Shown here in pieces: positions 1 through 8,530 of a stretch of DNA of 11,464 nucleotides. Made by a program: the position numbers and the translations under genes. Under the pieces are notes generated by a model. That model made no database searches. It was not told the origin of the DNA and saw only the letters and a list, made by a program, of their open reading frames with translations. The DNA comes from Smittium culicis (lineage: Eukaryota > Kickxellomycota > Harpellomycetes > Harpellales > Legeriomycetaceae): assembly GCA_001970855.1 (NCBI GenBank), contig LSSN01004546.1, positions 1 through 11,464 on the forward strand, given 5' to 3'. Each line of letters starts with the position of its first letter. Position 1 is the first letter of the stretch.

Positions 1-437
1 CTTATAAAAATTTATTTAATTTTGCACACAGTATTTAGTATTAATAATATGATTAACAATAAATTCTAAATCAATCTGAAAAATAAAATTTTGCATCTTT
101 TATTCGATTTTGATAAATAAGAGCAGACCACTATTATTTTTTGTATTTACTAAGTATATTAAATACCAAGATATGTACAGATTTGAATTTAGGCAAAGTA
201 TATACAAAATAATTATTAAATAAAATATTTTAGAGTTCTTAGAATTTGTATCTTGAAAAAATAAATGTAAATAACTATTAAATGATTTTAATAAGTTTTT
301 ATTATACCAATTATGCTAGATACAATGAAATTAAATCACAGAGGTAAACTAAAATAAAGCGGCAAATCGGAGGGTTAATTCATTACCGGTTAAAATAGAT
401 AACATGAATAAACTAAAATTTGTAAATGGGGATGTAA
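1..437. other. AT-rich spacer without a gene
   Basis: No open frame of useful length or protein-like composition is visible on either strand. The sequence is mostly A/T runs. The only structure seen is a partial repeat: a motif reading aaatcgg followed by a G-rich run occurs at 364-375 and again near 714-726, on the far side of the next ORF. Confidence 0.6.
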
Positions 438-441
438 CTAT
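413..441 (+). repeat. Left copy of an imperfect direct repeat
   Basis: About 29 bases here resemble 702-731. The two share the core tttgtaaat, followed by a G-rich stretch and an ending in actat, with a few substitutions and small gaps. The pair brackets the small minus-strand ORF at 438-698, and this copy overlaps the ORF stop by four bases. They could be remnants of an element's ends or of a local duplication. With so much A/T, chance similarity is also possible. Confidence 0.3.
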
Positions 442-698
442 GGTAGCTCTAAGCAAAATCTAGATTTTAGGAACCTGCTCATTCTAATGGAAGATTTATA
501 CAGTAGGCAGAAATAAATAAAAGAGGCAATTATGGAAACAATTAATGCTATAAAGAGTATAAATGTTAAAATAGGAATATCCATCAAGCCAGCTATTGCA
601 GATGCTATTGATAGAACGATTGTAGCAATGTTTAGAATGAAGTAAATTCTAAATTTGGATTCAAAGTTATCGAAAACTTCGGGGGCACTTAGTGACAT
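438..698 (-). CDS. Possible small two-helix membrane protein (hypothetical)
   Basis: This is an 86-residue open frame with an ATG at 698 and an in-frame TAA six bases upstream of the ATG, so this is the only available start. I do not recognise the family. Residues about 1-18 are polar and include an acidic stretch (PEVFDNFES). Two hydrophobic segments follow at about 19-39 and 41-67, separated by a short turn with Asp40-Ile-Pro. The C-terminal tail (about 68-81) is rich in Lys and Arg, as expected for a cytoplasmic tail. No signal peptide cleavage site or catalytic motif is visible, and no convincing ribosome-binding site precedes the ATG. It has no neighbouring gene to suggest a role. The alternating hydrophobic and charged pattern looks more protein-like than the A/T-driven ORFs elsewhere, but 86 codons can occur by chance at this composition. 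It may be an intact small gene, one exon, or a fragment. Confidence 0.4.
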   Translation of the reverse strand: MSLSAPEVFDNFESKFRIYFILNIATIVLSIASAIAGLMDIPILTFILFIALIVSIIASFIYFCLLYKSSIRMSRFLKSRFCLELP

Positions 699-701
699 TC
701 T

Positions 702-731
702 TTAAAAGTTTGTAAATCGGAAGGGATACTA
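702..731 (+). repeat. Right copy of an imperfect direct repeat
   Basis: Partner of 413-441, in the same orientation on the other side of the small membrane-protein ORF. The shared core is tttgtaaat followed by a G-rich run. Identity is imperfect, so the relationship is tentative. Confidence 0.3.
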
Positions 732-1581
732 TATAAAATTCGTTTTAACGTAAAATCTGGTATGTGTACTTGAACTAATTCCAAAAAAAAAAAGTATTTG
801 ATGTGGTTTAGAAAGTTATATTAGGGCGTTAATTTCTTATGAGATATTAGAGGAATTTTGCTTGAGTATTTTAGCGATAGAACTGGCGTAAAAACAACAA
901 AGACGAGAGTGGATTGATATCTTTTTATATTATATTTTCTAATTAAAATTTTATTTTGATTTAACGATTGATAAACTTTTATTTAATTTTTTTATACCTT
1001 GTTTATTTAATTCTGATAAAAATTTTTTTATGTACGTGATAATGGATGTACTGTGATAGTCTTTATAATTAGCCGAATCTATTTTATGATAGATATAAGA
1101 GCGCACTTTAGATGGCTATTACCTAGTTTGGTTTAAATTTTTACTACGAATACCATTTACATTGTTTGGTAAATGTATAAAATGGTAATTTTTAATAAAA
1201 TCACAGTATTAAACCTATAGTAACCCTTCACATGACACTAAGATCTGCTATTTTTCTCCTCAGCAAATCGTATAAAATAAACCAGCAAGTAGTTCTTCAC
1301 GTGTAAGAATGGTAGCTAATCATCATTGGCCAAATGATTTAATTATGATTTCCAAAAAATTAATTTTTTTATCGGAATATTATTGGTACGTGGGCTTTAA
1401 ACTGATCCCCAACTAGCCTAAAAAGAAATTAATTATTTTTTGTTATTACTATAATCGGGGCTATGAGCTAAGAAAGCTCTTTTATAGTCTATTGCGTTGC
1501 ACTGTATAAAGTTTTATTTTAATTTACAGCCAAATAAAAATATAGAGAATTAGAAATGCTATTTAGATTCAGCATATATTA
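732..1581. other. AT-rich spacer with short chance frames
   Basis: No supported gene. Two overlapping 25-30 codon open stretches at about 802-917 on the plus strand, and a short one on the minus strand near 1240-1310, look faintly protein-like. Neither exceeds what this base composition gives by chance. A hairpin is listed separately at 1151-1187. Confidence 0.5.
1151..1187. other. Hairpin with two alternative pairings
   Basis: The 8-base arms 1151-1158 (taccattt) and 1180-1187 (aaatggta) are exact inverse complements. Inside them, 1159-1162 pairs with 1173-1176. Alternatively 1154-1160 (catttac) pairs with 1169-1175 (gtaaatg) around an 8-base loop. The two foldings are mutually exclusive. 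No T tract or gene end is nearby, so I do not call it a terminator. Confidence 0.4.
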
Positions 1582-1767
1582 TTATTGTTTTTTTTTATTC
1601 GGCCTAATGCAATAATATGTAACAAGATGATCTCCCCAAAGATCTTTCTTATGACCATTTAATGTCACTAAATAGTCCCCTAAATGACATTCATAACATT
1701 CATTATCCAAAAAATAGGACTAATACTGGCCTAAAAAATATTTATTCTTGAAACAAGGTCTTGCCAT
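1582..1767 (-). pseudogene. Broken fragment resembling part of an OTU-family cysteine protease
   Basis: From the ATG at 1767 a 62-codon frame runs to a TAA at 1582, with one internal TAG at codon 16 (1720-1722). After that stop it encodes a stretch ending in a run of lysines. Around codons 40-48 it reads KKDLWGDHL, preceded by an acidic and aromatic segment. OTU-family deubiquitinases have a characteristic segment of the form Lys/Asp-x-Gly-x-Trp-Gly-Asp/Gly-His-hydrophobic in the middle of the domain. This frame matches the Trp-Gly-Asp-His part. The family's catalytic Asp-Gly-x-Cys motif upstream and the catalytic His motif downstream are not visible in any frame nearby. At best this is a small remnant of such a domain, and a chance match remains possible. 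Confidence 0.3.
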
Positions 1768-2625
1768 ATTTATATTGCAAATTTATAGTTTGGGTGTTCT
1801 GCACAAGTCAAGTATTTTTTATCTATCAAGTTTCAGCGCAATAAATTGAATAATCTTTCATTTTCCAATGAACAAAAATTTCAAGCAAATTAATACTAGT
1901 TAAAATTAAATCCTATTTCTGTTCGAAAATTATGCTGTCAATTATACGTTACCACACCAACAGACTTCTATTGAAGTAAACGTACTCACTTCATTCTGAA
2001 TCTCCCATGTATTACATTAAACTATATTACTTGTATCAAGAATAGGCAGTTATATATAATATTCGCGAGTTCTTTTTAAAAAAGAATTCTCTCAAATAAT
2101 TAGGATCGCCAATAGCAAGAAAAACATTATCTTGGTGTATTAAGTGATAATTTCTATATAGCATTAACTAAGTGATGTTTAATAACTAAACAATGAAATA
2201 TTAAATTTATAAATATTAAATTAAGCCCTTAACGATAAAAAAGTCAAAGATTCATAGAATCTCGGATTCGAATATATATATATATATATAAATATACTGA
2301 AATATCTAGTAAAAAGATACAAACATTAATATGATATAACCAATAAGTCTGAATATGCTTACCGCTTATACATTATTCGTTTTAATAACCCGAAGTATAA
2401 TGTAATTAAATTTACACTTCATATCAACACTAAATATATGATAGAACTACATAAAATTTTTTAATTTGCTCCTATAAAAAATTGATTTAATAAAAATTTT
2501 CGGATAAAAAATATTTTTTATCTAGTTAACTCCCTTTTTTTTTTAAACACGCAACTTTATTGGTTTGAAAATAATTTATACTATTTTTACTATTTTCATC
2601 TAATCTACAAAAATTATTAATTTCA
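1768..2625. other. AT-rich spacer with an AT microsatellite
   Basis: I see no gene here. The stretch is A/T-rich with frequent stops in all frames. Its only clear structure is the (AT)n tract at 2272-2291. Confidence 0.5.
2272..2291. repeat. (AT)n microsatellite
   Basis: About ten uninterrupted AT dinucleotides. A shorter tract of the same kind occurs near 5954-5971 inside the large relic. Such tracts are typical of eukaryotic AT-rich intergenic DNA. Confidence 0.8.
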
Positions 2626-2982
2626 TCAAATTTTGTTTGATATATCTCTGTAAGATCAAAAAAAGTCTATTGATCGGGAAAGATTTAAACATATCTATAT
2701 ATCAATAGACTTGCATAAAGCGAGCTTTAAACGCTCCAAAGTTATCTAGCCTATTGATGAATTAATATTGGCTACCAGATTTTTTTTAATATGGAGTATA
2801 TCGCGTTTAATATAAAATAACGCATGTAAATTTCACCGATTGTGTTTATTAAATAATCTTCAAGATTTTTGGACCATGATAGAACCAAAGACATCGGTAG
2901 AAATGATTTTCATGATCTTTAATACAAAAAAGTTATTGCGCCTCAAATTAACTCGAATTTTAGAAATGCCAAATATATTATT
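2626..2982 (-). pseudogene. Weak minus-strand coding relic (unrecognised)
   Basis: One minus-strand frame runs from the TAA at 2983-2985 down to a double TGA at 2623-2628, about 119 codons. It contains five internal stops, all TGA or TAG and never TAA, although TAA should be the commonest stop at this composition. An ATG lies at 2913. The first part reads as a plausible basic and hydrophobic sequence. No family is recognised. The lack of TAA and the mixed residue composition are the only support, and the call is tentative. A strong inverted repeat at 2663-2712 lies inside it. Confidence 0.22.
2663..2712. repeat. Long inverted repeat able to form a stem-loop
   Basis: Positions 2663-2674 (aagtctattgat) and 2701-2712 (atcaatagactt) are perfect 12-base inverse complements with 26 bases between them. 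Inside that loop, agat and atct can pair as well, giving a stem with an internal loop. A further copy of ctattgat occurs at about 2751-2758. No T-run follows the right arm. It could be a relic of a small inverted-repeat element or a structured transcript. Confidence 0.55.
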
Positions 2983-3236
2983 TTAATACACAACATCACT
3001 GAGAGTACATATAATTTATTATCATTTTATTGAATAAAATTAAACTAGAAATAAGAAATAAATAAAAATAAATTGAAAAAAATGAACTTTATAAATTTTT
3101 ATACATAGTTTATAAGTTATGATATTGTTTTTTCCTTCTTCACTTCTATTTCTTAGGCATCTACCAGCTTATGGATTTTTAGCCCTAAATTCACATATTA
3201 TTCTCTGCATATAATTTTATTTCCTTCAAGTACTAA
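2983..3236. other. Transition from AT-rich spacer to the G+C-richer island
   Basis: No supported gene. From about 3119 a 33-codon plus-strand frame with an ATG precedes the large relic and could be its degraded 5' part, but it is too short to claim. Confidence 0.4.
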
Positions 3237-6200
3237 ACGAAGGAAAAGGTATCTGAAACCCTCGTTCCATCCAGTTAAGATAGGTTAAAGGTGTTGAAAG
3301 AATCGGTACACCAACTCACTCGCCAATATAATAGGAATTCGAAGGCCATAGCGCCACAGATATGACCATGAAAAAAAAAGTAAAATTTTAACCAGAAATC
3401 ACAAAGTAACATCTTTCGATCGAAAAAGACTTGTTTCGAAAACTATCAAAGACTATAATTCAACATTTGAATAAATTTTTGAAAAAAATTCTATTTTGAT
3501 TAATTAAAATCTATATCCGCTGATAGATTCAACATGGAGTTTTATATAGAATGCTGAAAAAACTTTGCATGAAATCCAAGTAGCTCTGAATCAAGAAACA
3601 ATACCAATATAATACTATGATCACAAAAAAACCTATGGGATTCCGGGAATCGTAACTATTGATGATTCTGATTTCGTTATATTTAGCACTATGAGAGCTT
3701 ATCTTTCTGAAGTGACATCTACTTTAACCCAAAAAATGTTATATATCCTCTTCAAATGTCACGAATTCTACAAAAACTGACTCATCTCTTCAAATTAGAA
3801 TCTAAGTCACTGAAAAATAAAAGGCTTTGGATATCACCATTTCAACAAAACCTGCTGCAAAATTTCGACAAGTCTTTCCTTTTTTCAAGCGGTAACAGAT
3901 CTCAATCAAAAAGAATACGAGCAGTAAAATTATTGCTATGGCAAAGATCACCAATGCTGAAATATCAAATGAATCAAATTCATATCACAAGAACTCCGAC
4001 AGACAGTCAAATTTTGTCAGAATAGTTCGGGGCTACATTAAGAGTTCTCAATAGATAGCCCATAAGGCTCAACAGTTGAAGGATTTCTCTCTATGATCAA
4101 ATATTCTTGGTCTAGATTTAATAAAAGCTGGTGAGCTAGAGTCATAATGAAGAGGGTATTCAAAATCACCTTCAATAACTCACATCCCTCTCACTCTCAC
4201 GATCCAGATGTGATCCAGGAGGACCCATGCCTTGTGCAATTCCACAAAACATCAAAATAACTTCATACCAGCATTTGTAAAGTGTAAAGTCGGACTGATA
4301 CGTCTTAAAAGTTCTGAATAAATTTGATTTCTTGCAATCGAAGAGATTCAGCTGCGGTATTCGGGAATTTCCGTCCAGCGCTTTACGATCCCGAAGGAAA
4401 ATGTGGTGAACTCCAGACTGTGCTCGACATCAGCAAACTCGAAATTGTCGTGGAAGAGCAGATCTCAAAATGAAACTCCAGAAATTCAAATGTAGAATGG
4501 TAAGCCGCAAGGGATATCTTTAGCATTTATACCTTCAGTACGCCTTAATGATCATCATTATATACAATCAGTGCTGCATGTATCTCTGTATATATGAAAA
4601 AAACTTCTGATGATGGAAGAGAGCAATATGGAGAGTTCTATTATTATGCATAAAGTACAATACAAGGATTAAGAGCTTGGGATCAAGATAAACGACAAAA
4701 AATCATGTAAATTCGCATCTAAGATATTCAAACATCTGGTGATGGTAGTCAACACCAGGGACATACTCATCAAGTTTATATTGACCAATTTCCGGGATCT
4801 TTGACTTGAGGCCAGTAAATTGCTGAAATATGGCTAAAAGATAATGATATTCTTCGAAATAATTATATGAAAAGCACAATTGATGTCAGTAGATATTCTC
4901 TCTGGCCACCTGATACCCCGCGGCTTATTTGAGCTCAAGAGCTTATCTTTCTCGAAAGAGAAATTATCAGCAACTAAAATAATACCGAAGAAGCCAGTAA
5001 TGCGGAGATTATTGGTCTGAAAGGATAGCTGCGGTCATTTAGTGGATTCTCTTTCTTTCCAGAGACTCTGTATCTAAAAATCTTTTCAGATTCTAGCGAC
5101 ATAGCATGGAGAATTATGTTAGGTCGGTTCACATACTCAGTATCATGAGTTGGTCAGATTTGAAGATGTACACCAATGTCAAGGAGCTTTGATAATACTA
5201 TGCACTCTCAGACTCATAAATTTTTTAGTACTTTCAGTACTAGTATATCCGTAATACAGATCTACATCCGATGATATGATCAAATTCGGCAGAAATAACT
5301 TCATAAAAACTGATTTAAATTTCCGAGGAGATTTGGATACACTCTTTGACAACCAACGCTTGCAAAAAAATGACATATTTACTATCAGTTTTGACCTATC
5401 AGGCGCACCGGTCAGGCTGGCTTCACAATTCGAATGATCTCTATCTCAGAGAACATTCGAAACACATAACTCGATTCTCGGCCCTCACGATGAGGACCTG
5501 TTTGCTACACTCTAGAGTAAGAATTTGAAGAAATATTACTGCTGGATCGTTGAAAAAAGATCGTTCAAAAATAATTCTCTGCCCTTCAATTTTTCTGGGA
5601 CCAAAAATAATTACAAGTTTCCGCGTTTGAATTTATTTCGCTGATCGTATGGAAAGTGCTCAGGGAGAGTATCACAATGGAACTAGTGATGAAGATGTGG
5701 AAATCTACCACATGGTTCCCAAACCTCATAACCCTCTCAGAATCTCAGCTTCTGGCACTTAAAGATACGACAGTCGTACTAGAACCGAAATAGTATAAAT
5801 TTTATGCTGTATAAATACTAACATTGGAGAATGATGAAATGAATAATATGTGGTGATTCCTCGGTGGAAAAGTTCTCAGCGCATACGCCTATGAATAAAT
5901 TCAGCGTCAATACGGATACAGCTCTATATAAAAGAATTTTTTAGATTCGCGAATATCTATATATATATATAACAACTACGATTACAAATTCTCAGATTAT
6001 TAACAATCTGGCTGAAATTTTCACCGTCGACATACTAAATTTTTGGCTCCATTAAAGCATATTTATCAGCACTTTTGGATTTATAGAATATTCCATCTGA
6101 AGTTATCAAACTATTCAATCTTCACCGAGTTCCAAAGTCATTCTTATAAGCATTGACCAGATATTATTTGAAGCTAATTCTCTATATCTTTCCAATACTG

Positions 6201-6337
6201 CATATATTAAAAAAATGGAGCCCATCATTTAAAATTTTAGTCAAGAAACTGACTTAAAAGTTGTGTCAGATTCTAAAAGTCACTGGACTTTTAAGGTTCG
6301 AAAATACTCATTAATTCGAATTAAATGCCTGAACTAA
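3237..6337 (+). pseudogene. Large decayed coding region of about 1000 codons, family not recognised
   Basis: This island is visibly richer in G+C than its flanks (close to half in places such as 4381-4440). It reads on the plus strand as protein-like blocks separated by stops and frame changes. Block positions and frames (start position mod 3) are: 3237-3362 (0), 3508-3777 (1), about 3730-3820 (0), 3821-4051 (2), 4318-5145 (1), 5255-5512 (2), 5631-5798 (0), 5827-5934 (1) and 5996-6337 (2). Frame 1 holds for over 800 bases at 4318-5145, with about thirteen stops. The longest stop-free runs are 5255-5434 (60 codons) and 3613-3777 (55). Within the blocks, codons show the purine-any-pyrimidine bias of real genes. 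The antisense reading, checked at 5631-5760, is full of stops, so plus is the coding strand. I see no reverse transcriptase, integrase, transposase, helicase or polymerase signature, no membrane segments and no terminal repeats. Composition and length would suit a gene of foreign (viral or mobile-element) origin, but that is inference. It may also be two adjacent genes rather than one. Confidence 0.6.
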
Positions 6338-6534
6338 TTATAGAGTGATAAATTTAGTTATAATAGCACTCAAAGATAAGCATAATGTAATACTACTAGA
6401 GAAGCTGTTTCAAATAGCCTTAAAATCAGATCTGTTATTATTCAAATTAATATATATGTAGTTTACATATAATAAATTATTGCCTCTCTTTTCTCGATTC
6501 CATATACTAACAACTATAAATGAGTAATAAATAG
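6338..6534. other. AT-rich spacer downstream of the large relic
   Basis: The composition falls back to A/T-rich immediately after the last block of the relic. I see no poly-A tail, target-site duplication or terminal repeat that would mark an insertion boundary. Confidence 0.4.
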
Positions 6535-6732
6535 ACCACTAATTTTTATTATGATAAATCAAAATCTTTATCCCTAGATAGCATTATAGTGATTATTTTA
6601 TCGATATCGGGCATAAAAAATCGCGATATAGAGACAAAGAAACCAATGGAAAATGTGATTGGTGTAAAGAATTACGCTAATTCTGTAATATCAAAATGTG
6701 ATTTAGTGCCAAATGCTTTAATATTAAAATAA
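6535..6732 (+). pseudogene. Open stretch of 65 codons without a proper start (possible gene fragment)
   Basis: The frame is open from just after a TAG at 6532-6534 to a TAA at 6730-6732. Its second half has a mixed residue content (several Gly, Asp, Glu, Pro and Val) that AT-rich noise rarely gives, and an internal ATG lies at 6646. Residues about 15-25 are hydrophobic. I recognise no family. A frame this long is expected several times by chance in a window of this composition, so the evidence is composition only. It could be the 3' piece of a decayed gene. Confidence 0.25.
6668..6684. other. Short perfect hairpin
   Basis: A seven-base stem (agaatta / taattct) encloses the loop cgc. It lies inside the open stretch 6535-6732, and no T tract follows. 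Confidence 0.35.
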
Positions 6733-8038
6733 TATTTTTTTGATAAATACTGTCGATTTCTAAAAATAATACGAATAGCTTGATTGAGTCAAGTTTATAA
6801 AATTTAAAAACTTTATAGTTCTCTTCTGAAGCATACAACAAGAATTAATCGAAGATCTTTATATAGTAGATCGATTCATATATATATTAAGAGGGAATAA
6901 ATATTAATTATTACCCAATTGTTCCCATTTAACTTGGTTAATTGCATAAGCTGCCATAAATAAACATTTTTACCCAATAAAAAGATTGAACTTGCTATTT
7001 TGGTTGTTTTATTAGACGTTTTAAATTAAGGACTATTTTTTTATATTTTAACTCTATCATGGAGGGAAGAAATTTTTTTGATCAATAAGGCATAAGCAAT
7101 TATATAAAATAAAGCTAAATAATTCTAATATTTGTAAATTTATTGTTATGAAAATATTAGCAGCAAATATTATACAAACTTAGAATATATATAAAAGACA
7201 ATAAATTAATTTATCATAGAGTGTTGGACGAGAACTGATAAAAAATAATTTTATTGGTACAGTAAAAACACTAGAAACTACGCGGTAAAGTAAACTAAGA
7301 AATAGTAATGTCAGTGCAAGTCGTAAAAATACGAGAGTCCTAAATCAAATAAATTACTCCGCATTTCTATTAATTGCATGGCTAAAGAGAAATAAGATCA
7401 GTATATCAGCGAAAGTTTACGCAGACATTTATTCGAGTGAACTAATTGTAATTTTAGAAAATTTCTTTACTTTCAGCGTCGAAACGATCATAATAATCGC
7501 AAAAAGTGACATTTAAAACAAATATTAATTCTAATACAAAAATTTTAAGCTATAATTATTTAAATACTAATAAAAATAAGATACATGTTTTAACGAAAAA
7601 TTAAAAATAAAAAATAAATTTAAATAAAACGTATAATAATAAAAAAGTTAAAAATGCATTTAAATTATAGCTAATCAAACACTTTAAATTTAAGGTACTT
7701 GAATATTTTATGATCTCGTTGCTAATTCAGATGACTCACAAAATTATGGAAAGAATGAATTATTCGAAATAATATCAAACTCTCAACGTATTTACTTAAA
7801 ATTCAGAAAAAAAAAATTCATTTATATGAAAATTTAATTTTTTGGATTTAAATTTACAGTTTTTATTGGCTAAAAATATTTATTTTTGATTATATTTACA
7901 AATGTGCACTTGGATTTAATTATTTTTTCAATTACCACATGTACCTATTCTGAAAGATTATAAGAACAACGCTATCTTGTAATCCTAAGAGTGAAATAAC
8001 TTGCCATGTTTTAGGGGCTAGGTAGTATACTTTTCTAA
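6733..8038. other. AT-rich gene-free stretch
   Basis: No supported gene over about 1.3 kb. The part around 7540-7660 is almost pure A/T. Short protein-like runs near 6904-6957 (minus) and 7300-7512 (plus, three stops) were examined and are not strong enough to call. The only structure is the inverted-repeat pair at 7548-7672. Confidence 0.5.
7548..7672. repeat. Inverted-repeat pair enclosing about 92 bases (MITE-like)
   Basis: Positions 7548-7565 begin agctataatt and 7658-7672 end aattatagct. Apart from a three-base insertion in the left arm the arms are inverse complements over about 15 bases. The enclosed DNA is almost pure A/T with no coding potential. This is the outline of a very small non-autonomous inverted-repeat element, but no target-site duplication is evident and A/T palindromes arise easily here. 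Confidence 0.3.
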
Positions 8039-8051
8039 GTACACTATACTA
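8023..8051. other. Short inverted repeat
   Basis: The seven-base arms tagtata (8023-8029) and tatacta (8045-8051) are separated by 15 bases. It is immediately upstream of two further hairpins at 8063-8073 (agtgt-t-acact) and 8070-8093. Confidence 0.35.
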
Positions 8052-8069
8052 AATCTTCACACAGTGTTA

Positions 8070-8093
8070 CACTATCCTTGGTCGAGGATAGTG
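8070..8093. other. Perfect 9-bp hairpin
   Basis: The arms cactatcct (8070-8078) and aggatagtg (8085-8093) enclose the six-base loop tggtcg. With a G+C content above its surroundings, it is one of the more stable hairpins in the window. No T tract follows, so a bacterial-type terminator is not supported. Confidence 0.5.
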
Positions 8094-8275
8094 AATGCAA
8101 CGATCAGAAGGGCAACGACTCCAATTGGGGATCATCTAGAAACAGCAGGAACCGATTCGCTCAGAAATTTTTTGTGAAATATCTGCATAAGACCAAAGTT
8201 TGACTCCCGAATGGATCTCATCCGTTTGGAAGTTCATTGTAAGAGAAGAAGGTCGGCCATTCCCACATTTGGGTA

Positions 8276-8314
8276 AGAGCCTATTTTTTATTAATCCTGT
8301 TAGATGTAGGCTCT
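8276..8314. other. 8-bp inverted repeat
   Basis: The arms agagccta (8276-8283) and taggctct (8307-8314) are exact inverse complements around a 23-base, T-rich loop. Nearby 8205-8221 holds a seven-pair stem with loop ctc, counting one wobble pair, and 8371-8394 has atgact/agtcat arms. Confidence 0.4.
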
Positions 8315-8530
8315 GACTAGGAGCTTAACGATATTTACGAATTCAATTTTGTTGGAGCGAACTTAATTCCATGACTGCTTATAGCTCTAGTCATCCAGAC
8401 TACTTGAAGCAATACCTGGGTGGATCTATCTGATTGCAAATTGATATCATTTCCATTTAGGTACGCAGACGGTAGACCAGCATATGAATTTATTAGTACT
8501 AGAATATTAGTTTTTATATATGCTTTGTAC

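Larger units (their letters stand above)
8039..8530 (+). pseudogene. Second decayed coding island, family not recognised, strand not certain
   Basis: G+C rises sharply from about 8045 to 8420. On the plus strand one frame (position mod 3 = 2) is stop-free from 8039 to 8199 (about 54 codons, with a Ser/Asn-rich stretch followed by a basic and aromatic one). It continues through five stops to about 8530, including the run from 8420 that encodes YADGRPAYEF before dissolving into A/T-coded Leu, Ile and Phe. The mirror frame on the minus strand is also fairly open, with six stops and readable runs such as FLLFLDDPQLESLPF, so the coding strand is not settled. I recognise no domain. Several short hairpins crowd this segment. 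It may be a transposon or gene fragment, or a structured non-coding sequence. Confidence 0.35.

Noticed and set aside
802..917. Two overlapping protein-like short frames
   Set aside because: Each is 25-30 codons, which is common by chance at this composition, and neither extends further.
2240..2280. tRNA-like half with a small stem and an attcgaat loop
   Set aside because: The T-stem bases do not pair and no acceptor or D arm can be found.
3756..4025. An 89-codon plus-strand frame starting at an ATG as a separate small gene
   Set aside because: Its first part probably belongs to the large relic, but from about 3821 another frame reads better. It is therefore treated as an overlapping frame and not as an independent gene.
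5179..5376. A 65-codon minus-strand frame
   Set aside because: It lies opposite the large plus-strand relic, where codon bias and protein-like content favour plus. Treated as a shadow.
5346..5528. A 60-codon plus-strand frame
   Set aside because: It overlaps the better-supported block 5255-5512 in another frame and has a less natural residue content.
3237..6337. LTR retrotransposon with flanking long terminal repeats
   Set aside because: No repeated ends, primer-binding site, reverse transcriptase or integrase motif could be seen around or within the region.
6904..6957. 17-codon minus-strand frame beginning with an ATG
   Set aside because: It looks natural but is too short, and another minus-strand frame reads equally well across it.
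7300..7512. Plus-strand frame with Arg-rich runs and three stops
   Set aside because: Short stop-separated pieces with no recognisable motif, so the evidence is too weak.
8188..8205. RNA polymerase III B-box-like sequence, suggesting a tRNA-derived SINE
   Set aside because: The segment aagtttgactcccg resembles a T-loop, but the flanking bases do not form a T stem, and the best A-box-like stretch (near 8079) is over 100 bases away.
8274..8320. Possible short spliceosomal intron with a gtaag donor
   Set aside because: The distance to candidate acceptors is too short, the branch-site match is poor, and joining does not improve any reading frame clearly.
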